The notes below the pieces were generated by a model. That model was given only the letters and a program-made list of their open reading frames with translations, had not been told where the DNA came from and did not search any database. This document shows positions 1 through 9,090 of a DNA stretch of 64,000 bases, in pieces (the first letter of the stretch is position 1; each line of letters begins with the position of its first letter). This DNA comes from Lachnospiraceae bacterium (GTDB lineage Bacteria; Bacillota_A; Clostridia; Lachnospirales; Lachnospiraceae). Both the position numbers and the translations under genes were made by a program. Location of the stretch: positions 49,638 to 113,637 of the forward strand of contig JAEEWS010000002.1 of assembly GCA_016287765.1 (NCBI GenBank). The letters are read 5' to 3'.

Positions 1-801
1 CTCAAGATAAGCTTTTTCCGGCATTGCCTTGTAAAAGCTCATGAATTCATTGATCAAGGCCGCTGCCAGATCATTCTTAAGGTTTTCTCTTCTGTTTCCC
101 TTTTCGTAGACTGCTCCTGCCACATCTTTAATATCTTCCGGAAAGCCTTTCTCCGGTTCGTAGATATTAATGCCTATCCCCACTATGCAATACTCCAAAG
201 TCCCGCTTTCCACGGAAGTCTGGGCCTCTGTCAATATCCCGGATACTTTCTTTCCCCGCATCCATATATCGTTGACCCATTTTATGCCTGTTTCCATCCC
301 TGTGACACTTTCAATAGCTTTGGCTTCCGCCACCGCCGCCACTGTGGTAAGAGAAGCTGCCTTTGCCAGAGGAAGATCCGGATGTAAGAGAAAACTCATA
401 TACAGACCGCTCCCTTTGGGCGAGTAGAAACTCCTGCCCCTTCTCCCTCTTCCCGCAGTCTGTTCCTCCGATATCACTGCCATATCCCGGGTTTCTCCGG
501 ACAGGGCATATCTTTTCAAAAGACTGTTGGTGGAATCTATGCTCTTATAGACTTCCAGTTTAAGTCCCTGTTTTTCGGTCTTATTCATTATATATGCGGC
601 AGAAAGCTCATCTGCGGAGGTTTTAAGGATATAACCCCTGTTTCTTATACCCTCCACCTCGTAACCGCGGCTTTCCAGATTTTTGACAGCCTTCCACACC
701 GCATTCCTGGAACACCCAAGCTTCTCCGCCAGTTCTTCTCCGGATATGGGTCTGCCTTTATTCTCTTCCAACTCTATTAAAACCTGTTCCGCAACAGTCA
801 T
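1..801 (-). CDS. birA: Bifunctional biotin-[acetyl-CoA-carboxylase] ligase / biotin operon repressor BirA (C-terminus cut by window edge)
   Basis: BirA attaches biotin to the carrier domain of biotin-dependent carboxylases and, in the long form, also binds DNA. Translating the minus strand from the ATG at 801 gives 267 codons, still open at the window edge. The first ~60 residues form a winged helix-turn-helix (PISGEELAEKLGCSRNAVWK). The catalytic domain shows the biotinyl-AMP loop GRGRRGR near residue 115 and the KWVNDIW motif near residue 180. The missing part would be the C-terminal SH3-like domain. It has its own upstream region, with two direct copies of TAGCACGTAAA at 843-867, and is divergent from the next gene. 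The family assignment is secure; repressor activity is inferred from the HTH. Confidence 0.93.
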   Translation of the reverse strand, partial: MTVAEQVLIELEENKGRPISGEELAEKLGCSRNAVWKAVKNLESRGYEVEGIRNRGYILKTSADELSAAYIMNKTEKQGLKLEVYKSIDSTNSLLKRYALSGETRDMAVISEEQTAGRGRRGRSFYSPKGSGLYMSFLLHPDLPLAKAASLTTVAAVAEAKAIESVTGMETGIKWVNDIWMRGKKVSGILTEAQTSVESGTLEYCIVGIGINIYEPEKGFPEDIKDVAGAVYEKGNRRENLKNDLAAALINEFMSFYKAMPEKAYLE

Positions 802-842
802 AATACATCCTTTCCGATATCTTAAGGTTCAGTCACCTGTAA

Positions 843-867
843 TAGCACGTAAATATTAGCACGTAAA
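843..867. promoter_or_regulatory. Direct repeat TAGCACGTAAA x2 upstream of birA
   Basis: Two identical 11-bp copies start at 843 and 857 (14-bp period), about 40 bp upstream of the birA start codon, in the birA-small protein divergent region. The spacing suggests a binding site or part of the birA promoter. It does not resemble the GTTAAC-type BirA operators known from Firmicutes, so the cognate regulator is unknown. Confidence 0.4.
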
Positions 868-925
868 AGAGGATTGGTCAAACGCTGTCCCCCTCTTTTT
901 GCCAATGCCCGGTCCAAAAATTTAC

Positions 926-955
926 TTGCCATAAACCTTTGAGACGTGATATAAT
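926..955 (+). promoter_or_regulatory. Sigma-A-type promoter with extended -10
   Basis: TTGCCA (926-931), an 18-bp spacer and TATAAT (950-955), preceded by TG at 947-948, form a good extended -10 promoter. It sits about 60 bp upstream of the small acidic protein gene starting at 1017. Confidence 0.75.
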
Positions 956-1016
956 TTACGTTAAATAAAGATGAAAGAAACGGAAATTTTAGGCCGTCAG
1001 GCGGAAAGGAACTAAA

Positions 1017-1259
1017 ATGAAGAAATTTTTTAAATTCTTAGGCGGATTAACCTCCATCGCCGCCGTAGGTTTCGGAGCATATTGCGTATATAAAAAGGTA
1101 AAAGAGACCAAAGAAGAAGAGGATGACGATTTCGATGACCTCTTTGATGACGAAGAACTGGATGAAAACAGATCAAACCGGGAATATGTTTCCATAAACA
1201 TTACAGGTGATGAAGACAAGGAAAAGGCTGAAACGGCTGATACCAAAGAAGCTGAATAA
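1017..1259 (+). CDS. Small acidic membrane-anchored hypothetical protein
   Basis: An 80-residue protein of unknown function. The N-terminus has a short hydrophobic stretch (residues ~5-25, FFKFLGGLTSIAAVGFGAYC), followed by a Lys-rich turn and a strongly acidic tail (DDDFDDLFDDEE and on). This suggests one membrane helix with a charged cytoplasmic tail. The ATG is preceded by AAAGGA at suitable distance, there is a clear promoter at 926-955, and a rho-independent terminator follows at 1292, so it is a monocistronic unit. Such short anchored acidic proteins are common in Lachnospiraceae; no function can be named. Confidence 0.75.
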   Translation: MKKFFKFLGGLTSIAAVGFGAYCVYKKVKETKEEEDDDFDDLFDDEELDENRSNREYVSINITGDEDKEKAETADTKEAE

Positions 1260-1291
1260 AGTCCGGCATTTAAAACAAACAAATAAGCATA

Positions 1292-1318
1292 CCCCGATCC
1301 TTAAGATCGGGGTTTTTT
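1292..1318 (+). terminator. Rho-independent terminator
   Basis: Perfect 8-bp stem CCCCGATC / GATCGGGG (1292-1299, 1305-1312) with loop CTTAA, then six T. It ends the small acidic protein transcript; the glf promoter begins almost immediately after it. Confidence 0.9.
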
Positions 1319-1319
1319 A

Positions 1320-1348
1320 TTGTCTGAACAGCCATAAACTGTTATAAT
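1320..1348 (+). promoter_or_regulatory. glf promoter
   Basis: TTGTCT (1320-1325), 17-bp spacer, TATAAT (1343-1348), 40 bp upstream of the glf ATG, which has the ribosome site AGGGGG. Confidence 0.65.
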
Positions 1349-1389
1349 ACCAACATTGTATATCATTTCAGATACAGGGGGTAAATTTA

Positions 1390-2505
1390 ATGTATGACTA
1401 TCTGATAGTCGGTGCCGGTCTTTACGGCGCTGTTTTTGCAAGACTTGCCGCAAATGCGGGAAAGAAAGTACTTGTGATCGACAAGAGAAGCACCGTGGCC
1501 GGTAACATCTATACCGAAAAGCAGGAAGGTATCAATGTTCACATCTACGGAGCCCACATTTTTCACACAAACAATAAGGAAGTATGGGACTTTTTAAACG
1601 GCTTCGCAACTTTTAACCGTTTCACCAACAGTCCTGTGGCCAATTACAAGGGAGAACTCTATTCTCTCCCCTTCAACATGTACACCTTCAACAAGATGTG
1701 GGGCGTTGTGACTCCCGACGAAGCTGCGGCAAAGATCGCAGAACAGCGTAAGGAGATCCAGGGCGAGCCCAAAAACCTGGAAGAACAGGCCATTTCCCTT
1801 GTGGGCAGAGACATTTATGAGAAGCTAATAAAGGGCTACACCGAGAAACAATGGGGAAGAGACTGTAAAGATCTGCCCGCCTTTATAATAAAGCGCCTTC
1901 CCGTGCGCCTCACCTTCGACAATAACTATTTCAATGCTCTTTATCAAGGCCTGCCTATCGGCGGCTATACAAAGATGATCGAAAACATGCTTGCAGGCAT
2001 AGAAGTAAGGCTTAATACGGATTATCTCAAAAACAGGGAAGAGCTTTCCTCCCTTGCGGAAACTGTAGTATATACAGGTCCCATAGATGCCTATTTCGAC
2101 TATGCTCTCGGTACTCTTGAATACCGTTCGGTGCGTTTCGAGAATGAAACTCTGGATAAGCCCAATTTTCAGGGTAATGCCGCAGTCAATTACACTGACC
2201 GTGAAACTCCCTGGACCAGGATCATAGAGCACAAATGGTTTGAATTCGGCAAAGACGAGCAGGGAAATGATCTGCCCAAAACCGTCATCAGCCGTGAATA
2301 CAGTTCCGAATGGAAGCCGGGTGACGAACCCTACTATCCTGTCAACGATGAAAAGAACGGAGCCCTTTACGAAGAGTATAAAAAACTCGCCGAAAACGAG
2401 AAGAAGGTTATCTTCGGTGGTCGTCTCGGCGAATATAAATACTATGACATGGACAAGACCGTCGAAGCTGCCATGGCTAAATTCAAAACCCTTGGACTTG
2501 ACTGA
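1390..2505 (+). CDS. glf: UDP-galactopyranose mutase
   Basis: Converts UDP-galactopyranose to UDP-galactofuranose, the donor for galactofuranose in cell-surface polymers; FAD-dependent, cytosolic. The 371-residue length is typical. Seen: N-terminal FAD-binding GAGLYGAVFA (residues 8-17), the GAHIFHTN motif near residue 60, YTEKQWG near 150, and NYTDRETPWTRIIEHKWF near 265. It has its own promoter at 1320-1348 and an AGGGGG ribosome site. No galactofuranosyltransferase is adjacent; the surface-polymer glycosyltransferases at 11.5-13.6 kb are the nearest candidates for a link. The stop lies 24 bp from the convergent sensor kinase. Confidence 0.95.
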   Translation: MYDYLIVGAGLYGAVFARLAANAGKKVLVIDKRSTVAGNIYTEKQEGINVHIYGAHIFHTNNKEVWDFLNGFATFNRFTNSPVANYKGELYSLPFNMYTFNKMWGVVTPDEAAAKIAEQRKEIQGEPKNLEEQAISLVGRDIYEKLIKGYTEKQWGRDCKDLPAFIIKRLPVRLTFDNNYFNALYQGLPIGGYTKMIENMLAGIEVRLNTDYLKNREELSSLAETVVYTGPIDAYFDYALGTLEYRSVRFENETLDKPNFQGNAAVNYTDRETPWTRIIEHKWFEFGKDEQGNDLPKTVISREYSSEWKPGDEPYYPVNDEKNGALYEEYKKLAENEKKVIFGGRLGEYKYYDMDKTVEAAMAKFKTLGLD

Positions 2506-2529
2506 TCTTACAACCTGTCAGACTTTATC

Positions 2530-5085
2530 TTATTCTATCCAATCATTCAGCACCTTGATGAGTCTTTCCAATTCCAAAGGCTTAGCAAGGTGCTCATTCA
2601 TTCCGGCATTTCTTGCCGCCTGAACATCCTCCGCAAAGGCATTGGCTGTAAGGGCTATGATCGGTACATTTTTGGGATAATCTCCCGCCAGTTTTCTGAT
2701 GGCCATCGCCGCTTCGTATCCGTTCATTACAGGCATCTGAATGTCCATAAATATGATGTCGTAATACCCGGCTTCAACAGATTCCATCTTTTCAAGAGCT
2801 TCCTTACCGTCCTTTACACATTCAACTTCTATCTTGGTCATTCCTATGAGTTCGACGGCTATTTCCCGGTTTATCTCATTATCTTCCACCAGGAGGCATC
2901 TCTTGCCCTCAAATTCCGTTACGAGAGGAAGATCGTTTTTCTTTTCCGTCTCCTCTTCTTCCGCTGTCTTTAACACCATGGTTACAAAGAAAGTGGTTCC
3001 TTTGTTCAGCTTACTGGAAACTCTGATATTACCGTTCATCATCTCCACAAGATTTCTGGTGATGGCCATTCCAAGACCTGTACCCTGGATATTTTCAAGA
3101 CGTTCGTCATCGGTTGCTCTGGCAAAGGGCTGGAAAAGAGATTCCTGGAACTTCTTGCTCATGCCTATGCCATTATCGGCAACCACAAATTCCAGCATGG
3201 TAAATCCCGGCCTGTCTATATCTTTTTCCGAAAGGGTGATATTGATCTTTCCGTTTTCGGGAGTGTACTTAAAGGCATTGCTGGTAATATTGTTCATTAT
3301 CTGCCTGATACGACCCTTGTCACCTATTACCTTGGGATGGTCGATATTGGATCCCTCCACTTTGATCTCCTGATGTTTGGCTTCGGACTGGGTTTCTGCA
3401 ATAATGGAAAGACCGTCCAAAAGTTCCGAGATCTCGATCACTTCCTCCTGAAGGAAGGTTTTTCCCGCCTCTATCTTACTCATATCCAGTACATCGTTAA
3501 TAAGATCCAGGAGCTGGCCGGAGGATATGGCGATCTTTCTGATACAATCCTTTACCCTTTCCTTATCATCTATATGGCTTTCTGCGATCTGGGTCATTCC
3601 CACAATGGCATTCATGGGAGTTCTGATATCATGGGACATGTTGGCCAGGAAAGAACTCTTGGCGGAATTTGCTTTTTCCGCGTTTGTATATGCTTCCATT
3701 AAAGCATCTCTGCTTCTCTCGTCCTGAGTCTTTATGAGGCTGATGTCTTCGGCGCATATCAGTGCCTTTTCCACCGATCCTCTGCTTTTCTTTATAGGAA
3801 CGATGAACATCTTTTCCCACTTGGAAGGCATTCCCATAAGATGATATTCAAAGGCATAGTAAGGATCTCCGGATTCAATGGCCTGCTGTATGGTTTCCTC
3901 TCTTGTGGCCAGCATTATCGTTCTCTTTGCTTTCAGATCAAAGGCAAGACTGCTTAAGTATTCCACCAGATCGCTGTATCTTCCGGCATGCGGCAGGTTG
4001 CCGTCCATAGAATCCGTTACAGTGATAAACCTGTATGTATCTTCATTAAAATCAACTTCGATAACCTTGGTAAACAGATTTATGATGGCTGAGATTATAT
4101 TATCGGAAATGGCATTTTTCCTTTCCAGATCCTTACTCTTCTTCCTCTCATAAAAGAGGATAACAAGAAGATAAAAGGCAATGCTTCCGATACAGATAAA
4201 CTGAAGTACCGCAAGAGAACGGTAGCTTTCCGTAAGGATGTGCCCGGTGATCTCTTCCGGTATGATCTCGGTGATTATCCATCCGGTGTAAGGACAGATG
4301 GTATATTTCACATAATCAAAGCCGTTATTGGTGGAAAGCCGGAAGCCTTCCGTATCCTCAGTTTCCGGAAACTCATAATCATTTTCTATCTGAAGATATC
4401 TTCCGCTCTCAAAATAGTCTTTAAGATTTTCCCGTTTTTCCTCACAGCCGTAGCAGGATATGATCTCTCCGTCAGCGGTGGAGACAATGGCTCTCACGGG
4501 CATTCCGTAATAAGTTCCCACCAGGAAATAGCCGATGTTCACACTGTCATAGCCTCCGATCAATATACCCTGCACTTTGCCATCGCTGATGATCGGAGCA
4601 TAGGCGATAAGATAATCCTTCCCATCCATAGAGCTGTCAAATACCAATTGAAAGCCCTTTTCCCCCTGCATTCCTTTATAATAATAATCCGTATTCCCTG
4701 CCTTAAATCTCGCACCGTTACCGGTGATCACATTACCCTCTGTATCGCAGAAGCCCATAACGGTAAATGAAGAATCCACATTGATCCCGTTAAGCTTGTC
4801 GGTATCCACTTCGGCTCCGGTCCATTCAGCCGATTCGATCCTTGCCAGGATATCAATGGCATTTTTCGCTCCCGAGGCTATGCTGTCAAAAAGCATGGCC
4901 TTGCTGTAACCGTCGTTCTGCAAAAACAGATCCATATCATCCATGGTCTTTCCTCTGTTGATCCCGGAATAGACTCCCATGGATATGGTTATGATCACAA
5001 GCACCACAAGAAGGAGAGCTATATGTATCTTGCTCCCGCTTTCTATCTCCTTATCTTCATTTAAATAGCCTGTATATTCATCCAT
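2530..5085 (-). CDS. Hybrid sensor histidine kinase with receiver domain
   Basis: Membrane sensor kinase of 851 residues. Order: TM1 (~20-43), an extracytoplasmic ~240-residue region of dCache type, TM2 (~290-312), a PAS-like linker, HisKA with phospho-accepting H485 (ANMSHDIRTPMNA), HATPase with N-box (NAFKYTPENGK), G1 (DNGIGM) and G2 (GTGLGM) boxes, then a C-terminal receiver domain (728-851) with phosphoacceptor D781 (FMDIQMPVMNG) and the conserved Lys in AKPL. Signal and output partner cannot be told: no response regulator or HPt gene adjoins. It is monocistronic, convergent with glf and separated from the SGNH esterase by a hairpin at 5155-5186. Confidence 0.93.
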   Translation of the reverse strand: MDEYTGYLNEDKEIESGSKIHIALLLVVLVIITISMGVYSGINRGKTMDDMDLFLQNDGYSKAMLFDSIASGAKNAIDILARIESAEWTGAEVDTDKLNGINVDSSFTVMGFCDTEGNVITGNGARFKAGNTDYYYKGMQGEKGFQLVFDSSMDGKDYLIAYAPIISDGKVQGILIGGYDSVNIGYFLVGTYYGMPVRAIVSTADGEIISCYGCEEKRENLKDYFESGRYLQIENDYEFPETEDTEGFRLSTNNGFDYVKYTICPYTGWIITEIIPEEITGHILTESYRSLAVLQFICIGSIAFYLLVILFYERKKSKDLERKNAISDNIISAIINLFTKVIEVDFNEDTYRFITVTDSMDGNLPHAGRYSDLVEYLSSLAFDLKAKRTIMLATREETIQQAIESGDPYYAFEYHLMGMPSKWEKMFIVPIKKSRGSVEKALICAEDISLIKTQDERSRDALMEAYTNAEKANSAKSSFLANMSHDIRTPMNAIVGMTQIAESHIDDKERVKDCIRKIAISSGQLLDLINDVLDMSKIEAGKTFLQEEVIEISELLDGLSIIAETQSEAKHQEIKVEGSNIDHPKVIGDKGRIRQIMNNITSNAFKYTPENGKINITLSEKDIDRPGFTMLEFVVADNGIGMSKKFQESLFQPFARATDDERLENIQGTGLGMAITRNLVEMMNGNIRVSSKLNKGTTFFVTMVLKTAEEEETEKKNDLPLVTEFEGKRCLLVEDNEINREIAVELIGMTKIEVECVKDGKEALEKMESVEAGYYDIIFMDIQMPVMNGYEAAMAIRKLAGDYPKNVPIIALTANAFAEDVQAARNAGMNEHLAKPLELERLIKVLNDWIE

Positions 5086-5154
5086 ATATTATCCTCTTAT
5101 CCCTTTTGGGCATAAAGTCCCATACTTATTTTATACTATAATATACAACAAAAG

Positions 5155-5186
5155 TCGGGCGTCAAGTTTTTTTCCTTAACGCCCGA
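5155..5186 (-). terminator. Terminator-like hairpin after the SGNH esterase gene
   Basis: 8-bp stem TCGGGCGT / ACGCCCGA (5155-5162, 5179-5186) with a 16-nt loop, followed on the minus strand by CTTTTGTTG. It lies 7 bp past the stop of the gene at 5193. Confidence 0.7.
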
Positions 5187-5192
5187 AATTTT

Positions 5193-6590
5193 TTAATCTT
5201 CAAAAAGGCTCAGATCTATGCCGTTGCCAAGGGCACGATAGCCCATATTATTGGGATGGAGGTAATCATTTTTGAGATCATCCTTCATGGTATCGGTATG
5301 ATTTTCATCTCTTATCATCGCATCAAAATCGATGACTCCGTCAAACCCCGAAATCTCGGATCGGATCCATGCATTTACATCTGTACGGATCTTTTCATGT
5401 AATACCGAATAATATGCATTTCCTTTGATGGGGGTAAGAGTTCCTCCGTAAACCTTGATGCCTTGCTCATGTGCGGCATCGATCATTTTTTTGATACCGG
5501 AGATCACCGCATCGGTGGTGGCTTCGGATCTGGCATATCCTATATCGTTAATTCCGATAAAGATGATAACGTACCCCACCCCGTCATGTTGGAGCACGTC
5601 TCTCTCAAATCTGTCCTTAGCCGGCTGACCGTTTCCACCGTAAATGGAGTTTCCGCCTATGCCCGAATTAAGCACAGCCACTGTCTGGGTAGCTTCATTG
5701 GCATTAAGTCTTTCCGCAAGCACATCGCTCCATCTGTTGTAGGAATTACTTATAACCCCGTATCCGTCTGTTATGGAATCTCCGAAGCAGACCACTGCTT
5801 TACAGTCCTTGTGGGTATAGACATCCACGTCAGAGAGGAAATACCAGCTTGTGGCCGTCTTGGCATATAAAAACGCAGCATCCGAAAGATGACTTCCTTC
5901 CAGAAGATAATTATAGGATCGGGAAGCTGTATGGCTGGTGATTGTTTCAGGTATCTTACCGAATTCCGTGGTGACAGCAAGCATGTCCAGCGCCAGCAGC
6001 GTAAAATCTATGGGATCCGATGTGACCGTCTGGCCTGCAGGTATCACCACGCTTTCACTGCCCGAAAAAGTCAATACCTTATCGGTTTCGGGGAAGATGG
6101 CAGAACTTACCTGATTTTTACCGGTTGCTATATGAACTCCTTTTATCTCCAGATCGGATTCTCCGAACAGGTTTGAAAAAGTGATCCTTATCCTGTCACC
6201 TCCGATGGACAAGCGGACCATCTGCCTGTAAGTGTTGTTGGCAAGTCCGGGAGAAGGAGGCATCGTGTCTTTATTGGGTGTAAGCTGTGCGCTTGCCCAT
6301 GTTCCCACCCATTTTTCCGATATGGGCGCCGGAGTGCTGGTGAGTCTGGGTGAAGGCGTCGGAGTATCTGTAGGCGAAGGCGTAGGTGTCTTCGTGGGCC
6401 TGGGTGTATTCGTAGGTCTCGGTGTATTTGTAGGGCTTGGTGTAGCCGACGGTTTTGGTGTAGGTGTTGCTGTAATGATATAAGGCGTAGGTGTCGGTGC
6501 AGGTTCAACGGTTTTTGTTCCGCAGGCTCCAAAGGAGATAAATCCCAATGCCGCAACCGTTACAACCATTTTTTTAAGTGTTATCTTCAT
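5193..6590 (-). CDS. Secreted SGNH/GDSL esterase lipoprotein
   Basis: Extracellular SGNH hydrolase (465 residues), probably a carbohydrate or acyl esterase. Signal peptide 1-22 with a weak lipobox ending at Cys23 (SFGAC); Thr/Pro linker 29-90 (repeats of TNTPRPTN type); a beta-rich domain ~93-255 (KWVGTWASAQ); the SGNH domain ~262-465 with Ser272 (CFGDSITDG), Gly312 (NSGIGGN), Asn348 (FIGINDIG) and Asp442/His445 (DYLHPN). All four blocks are intact. It follows the CE15 esterase by 51 bp and is probably co-transcribed. In this setting acetyl-xylan or related deacylation is the most likely job, but the substrate is inference; the GTWASAQ-type family also contains arylesterases and rhamnogalacturonan acetylesterases. 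Confidence 0.88.
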   Translation of the reverse strand: MKITLKKMVVTVAALGFISFGACGTKTVEPAPTPTPYIITATPTPKPSATPSPTNTPRPTNTPRPTKTPTPSPTDTPTPSPRLTSTPAPISEKWVGTWASAQLTPNKDTMPPSPGLANNTYRQMVRLSIGGDRIRITFSNLFGESDLEIKGVHIATGKNQVSSAIFPETDKVLTFSGSESVVIPAGQTVTSDPIDFTLLALDMLAVTTEFGKIPETITSHTASRSYNYLLEGSHLSDAAFLYAKTATSWYFLSDVDVYTHKDCKAVVCFGDSITDGYGVISNSYNRWSDVLAERLNANEATQTVAVLNSGIGGNSIYGGNGQPAKDRFERDVLQHDGVGYVIIFIGINDIGYARSEATTDAVISGIKKMIDAAHEQGIKVYGGTLTPIKGNAYYSVLHEKIRTDVNAWIRSEISGFDGVIDFDAMIRDENHTDTMKDDLKNDYLHPNNMGYRALGNGIDLSLFED

Positions 6591-6641
6591 CCTGATGTCC
6601 CTCTTTTTTATAACTTGTATTCCCTAAAAGAAAAGACCCCT

Positions 6642-8177
6642 CTATTCAGTGATCGGACCGTCGGCGAAAAGACAGGTGGTCAGTTCGTCAAAGTCCGTTT
6701 CCACTTCCTTACCGTAAACATAGTGATCCGTAAAGTCCAAAAATCTGACCACATCCTCATCTGTTACCATATGGCCTGTGGGATGGATATTGAATACCAC
6801 ATTTTCCTCTTCTCCCAAGGCGGTAAATATCTTTTTGGCTTCTTTGTAAGTTTCCCACATGGCAGGAGGATTGGTCCAGTCCTCATACAGATAAGAGGAG
6901 GTTATAAACAGATATCTTCCCTGCCCGGCATACATGGCGGAAAGAAGGTTCTGATCCACAGGTATCTTATCTGCTTTTGTGATCTTCTTAAAATTATCGT
7001 TAAACCAATGTCCCTCGGCTCCCGACTGGAGACTTGACAAAGGTTCGTTCTGCCCGAACTTGTGTCTGCTCTCTCCTCCTACGGAAGAAAGGTCATAGAC
7101 ATCGCCTTCGGAAATATATCTGAACATCGCCATACCGCCTGCTCCGGAGCAGGTGGGAACGGAGACCTTTATCCTTCTGTCAAAGGCTCCTGCCACCGCG
7201 GTGGCTTTTCCGTAACGGGACACACCCGTTATTACGGAAACCGTGGGGTCTATACCGTAGATCTCTCCCATTCCCTGTTCAAGGGCATCAATAACTTTAC
7301 TGAAACCCCAGCCCCATGCAAGAAGAGCTCCTGTCTGTTCCTTCCAGGAATCACCGTAGGGGTAGATATTATAGAAAGCTCCCTTTCTCAAGGAATTATC
7401 CGTAGCCAGATCGGTGGGATTAAAGGTGATCACCGCATATCCTCTGTCATTGGCATATCCGGTCTGCTCAAACCATCCCAGAGCAATGATGAAGGGCCAT
7501 CCCTTTTCCGGTTTTTCGGCCCTGGTCTCATCGGGAACGGAAACAGTAATATTAAAACTTCCTTTTTTTCCTTCTCTTTCCACAGTTATGGAGGCTCTGT
7601 CCGCCTTAGCGTCAAAGGTCAGTTTCTCGCCTTCTCCATCCCTGTAAACTCCGTAAACATAGTATTGATAAAGATCAGAGATCTCCTTAAGTCTTTTTTC
7701 CCAATCTGTTTCTATCCTGACTTCACTTCCGTCCGCAAACAAAAAAGCATCCGGATACTCTTCAAAAGAAGGGAGAAGCGAGGCTGAAACCATGCCGCTT
7801 CCGTCATTCAGTTTTTTAAGACTTCCCTTTAGTTCTTCCAGCATATCTTCATACTCCTTTGCGGTACCCTTCTTTTCAATAAGGGCTTCAGCCTTTTTCA
7901 GGGCATCAAGAACCACTTCCGGATTTGCATAAGGCTCCAGATTATAGTTTTTTGTTAGATTCACATAACCGGCCAGTCTTTCATAAGCCGCATTTTGTGT
8001 TTTTGTAGCCTCATCTGCCTGAGTAGGTACGGGTGTGGGTGTATCAACAGGCTTTTCGGTAGGTGTAGCTGTTACAATATAAGGTGTGGGTGTTGTTTGC
8101 TGAACCTTATTCTCTCCGCCGCAGCCCGCAGCTATCCCCAACAAAAGACACAGTAAAAAAATGTTTTTCCTTTTCAT
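6642..8177 (-). CDS. CE15-type 4-O-methyl-glucuronoyl methylesterase, lipoprotein
   Basis: Predicted to split ester bonds between glucuronate side chains of xylan and lignin alcohols, outside the cell. 511 residues: signal peptide with perfect lipobox AAGC (Cys19), Thr/Pro linker ~29-55, a helical ~70-residue region (EVVLDALKKAEALIEKKG) resembling FIVAR-type three-helix modules, then an alpha/beta-hydrolase domain ~135-505. The nucleophile motif GVSRYGKAT (Ser320) matches the family GCSRxGKGA; the downstream HWFNDNF block (~390) and candidate catalytic His469 (PTGHMV) also fit. Ribosome site AAAGGGGG before the ATG. It heads the pair with the SGNH esterase. CE15 assignment is by motif; activity is inferred. 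Confidence 0.87.
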   Translation of the reverse strand: MKRKNIFLLCLLLGIAAGCGGENKVQQTTPTPYIVTATPTEKPVDTPTPVPTQADEATKTQNAAYERLAGYVNLTKNYNLEPYANPEVVLDALKKAEALIEKKGTAKEYEDMLEELKGSLKKLNDGSGMVSASLLPSFEEYPDAFLFADGSEVRIETDWEKRLKEISDLYQYYVYGVYRDGEGEKLTFDAKADRASITVEREGKKGSFNITVSVPDETRAEKPEKGWPFIIALGWFEQTGYANDRGYAVITFNPTDLATDNSLRKGAFYNIYPYGDSWKEQTGALLAWGWGFSKVIDALEQGMGEIYGIDPTVSVITGVSRYGKATAVAGAFDRRIKVSVPTCSGAGGMAMFRYISEGDVYDLSSVGGESRHKFGQNEPLSSLQSGAEGHWFNDNFKKITKADKIPVDQNLLSAMYAGQGRYLFITSSYLYEDWTNPPAMWETYKEAKKIFTALGEEENVVFNIHPTGHMVTDEDVVRFLDFTDHYVYGKEVETDFDELTTCLFADGPITE

Positions 8178-8303
8178 GGATAACCCCCTTTAAGATACAT
8201 GACTATTTTTTTACTGTGTTCATTATATTAAATTTTATGTTGTTTTTCTCTCAAAATTTATGACGACAAAAAAAGGCAATGATTGATAAGGCTCTTATCC
8301 CGA

Positions 8304-9089
8304 CTATGAAAGCAGGATCCTGTCGTTATCCAGGTTCTTTCCTGCGTTTTCACGGAATTTCCTTAAAAGATCTTCGGTGGTCAGAGTTTTTTTCTCTTCA
8401 TCCCTGGCATCAAAGATTATATTTCCGTTATCCATCATGATCAACCTGTTTCCGAGCTCAAGAGCCTGTTGCATATTGTGGGTGATCATTAGACAGGTAA
8501 GATGATTTTCCTCAACGATCTTTTTGGTAAGCTCTATAACCTTGTCAGCGGTTGCCGGATCCAGAGCAGCTGTATGCTCGTCCAAAAGCAGCACTTTAGG
8601 TGGATTGTATGTAGCCATGAGAAGCGTAAGAGCCTGACGCTGTCCGCCGGACAGAAGTCCCACAGGCTGCTCCAGTCTGTCCTCCAATCCCATTTCCAGA
8701 AGTGAAAGCCTCTCTTTAAAAGCCTTCCTTTCTTCCCTGGATATTTTAGAGAACCAGCCCCCTTTACCTGCCGCCAGTGTCAGATTTTCTTCTATGCTCA
8801 TTCCCGGAGCACTTCCCAGCATGGGATCCTGGAAAAGCCTTCCTATGTGTCTTGCCCTTCTGTGATCCGACTGCATGGTTATGTCTTCACCGTCAAGAAG
8901 GATCCTTCCCGAATCGGTGACAAAACTTCCTGCTATAGCATTGAACAACGTGGATTTACCTGCACCGTTGGAGCCTATGATCGTAATAAAGTCCCCATCG
9001 CAGATCTTAAGGGAAAGGTCCTTAATGGCCACTTTTTCGTTAATGGTACCGGGATTAAAGGTTTTGGAGATATTTAAAAGTTCCAGCAT
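8304..9089 (-). CDS. ABC transporter ATP-binding protein, TrpZ-like
   Basis: ATPase subunit (261 residues) of the importer encoded with the two genes upstream. Walker A GSNGAGKST (~residue 39), signature LSGGQRQAL (~148), Walker B LLLDEHTAALD (~170) and switch His (ITHNM) are intact. It starts 1 bp after the permease stop, so translation is coupled. Family features (LLDEHTAALDP with RxFQDPMLGSAP) match ATPases paired with ABC_sub_bind-type binding proteins. Together with the T-box leader reading as Trp, the likely substrate is tryptophan or an indole-type precursor. Confidence 0.9.
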   Translation of the reverse strand: MLELLNISKTFNPGTINEKVAIKDLSLKICDGDFITIIGSNGAGKSTLFNAIAGSFVTDSGRILLDGEDITMQSDHRRARHIGRLFQDPMLGSAPGMSIEENLTLAAGKGGWFSKISREERKAFKERLSLLEMGLEDRLEQPVGLLSGGQRQALTLLMATYNPPKVLLLDEHTAALDPATADKVIELTKKIVEENHLTCLMITHNMQQALELGNRLIMMDNGNIIFDARDEEKKTLTTEDLLRKFRENAGKNLDNDRILLS

Positions 9090-9090
9090 A

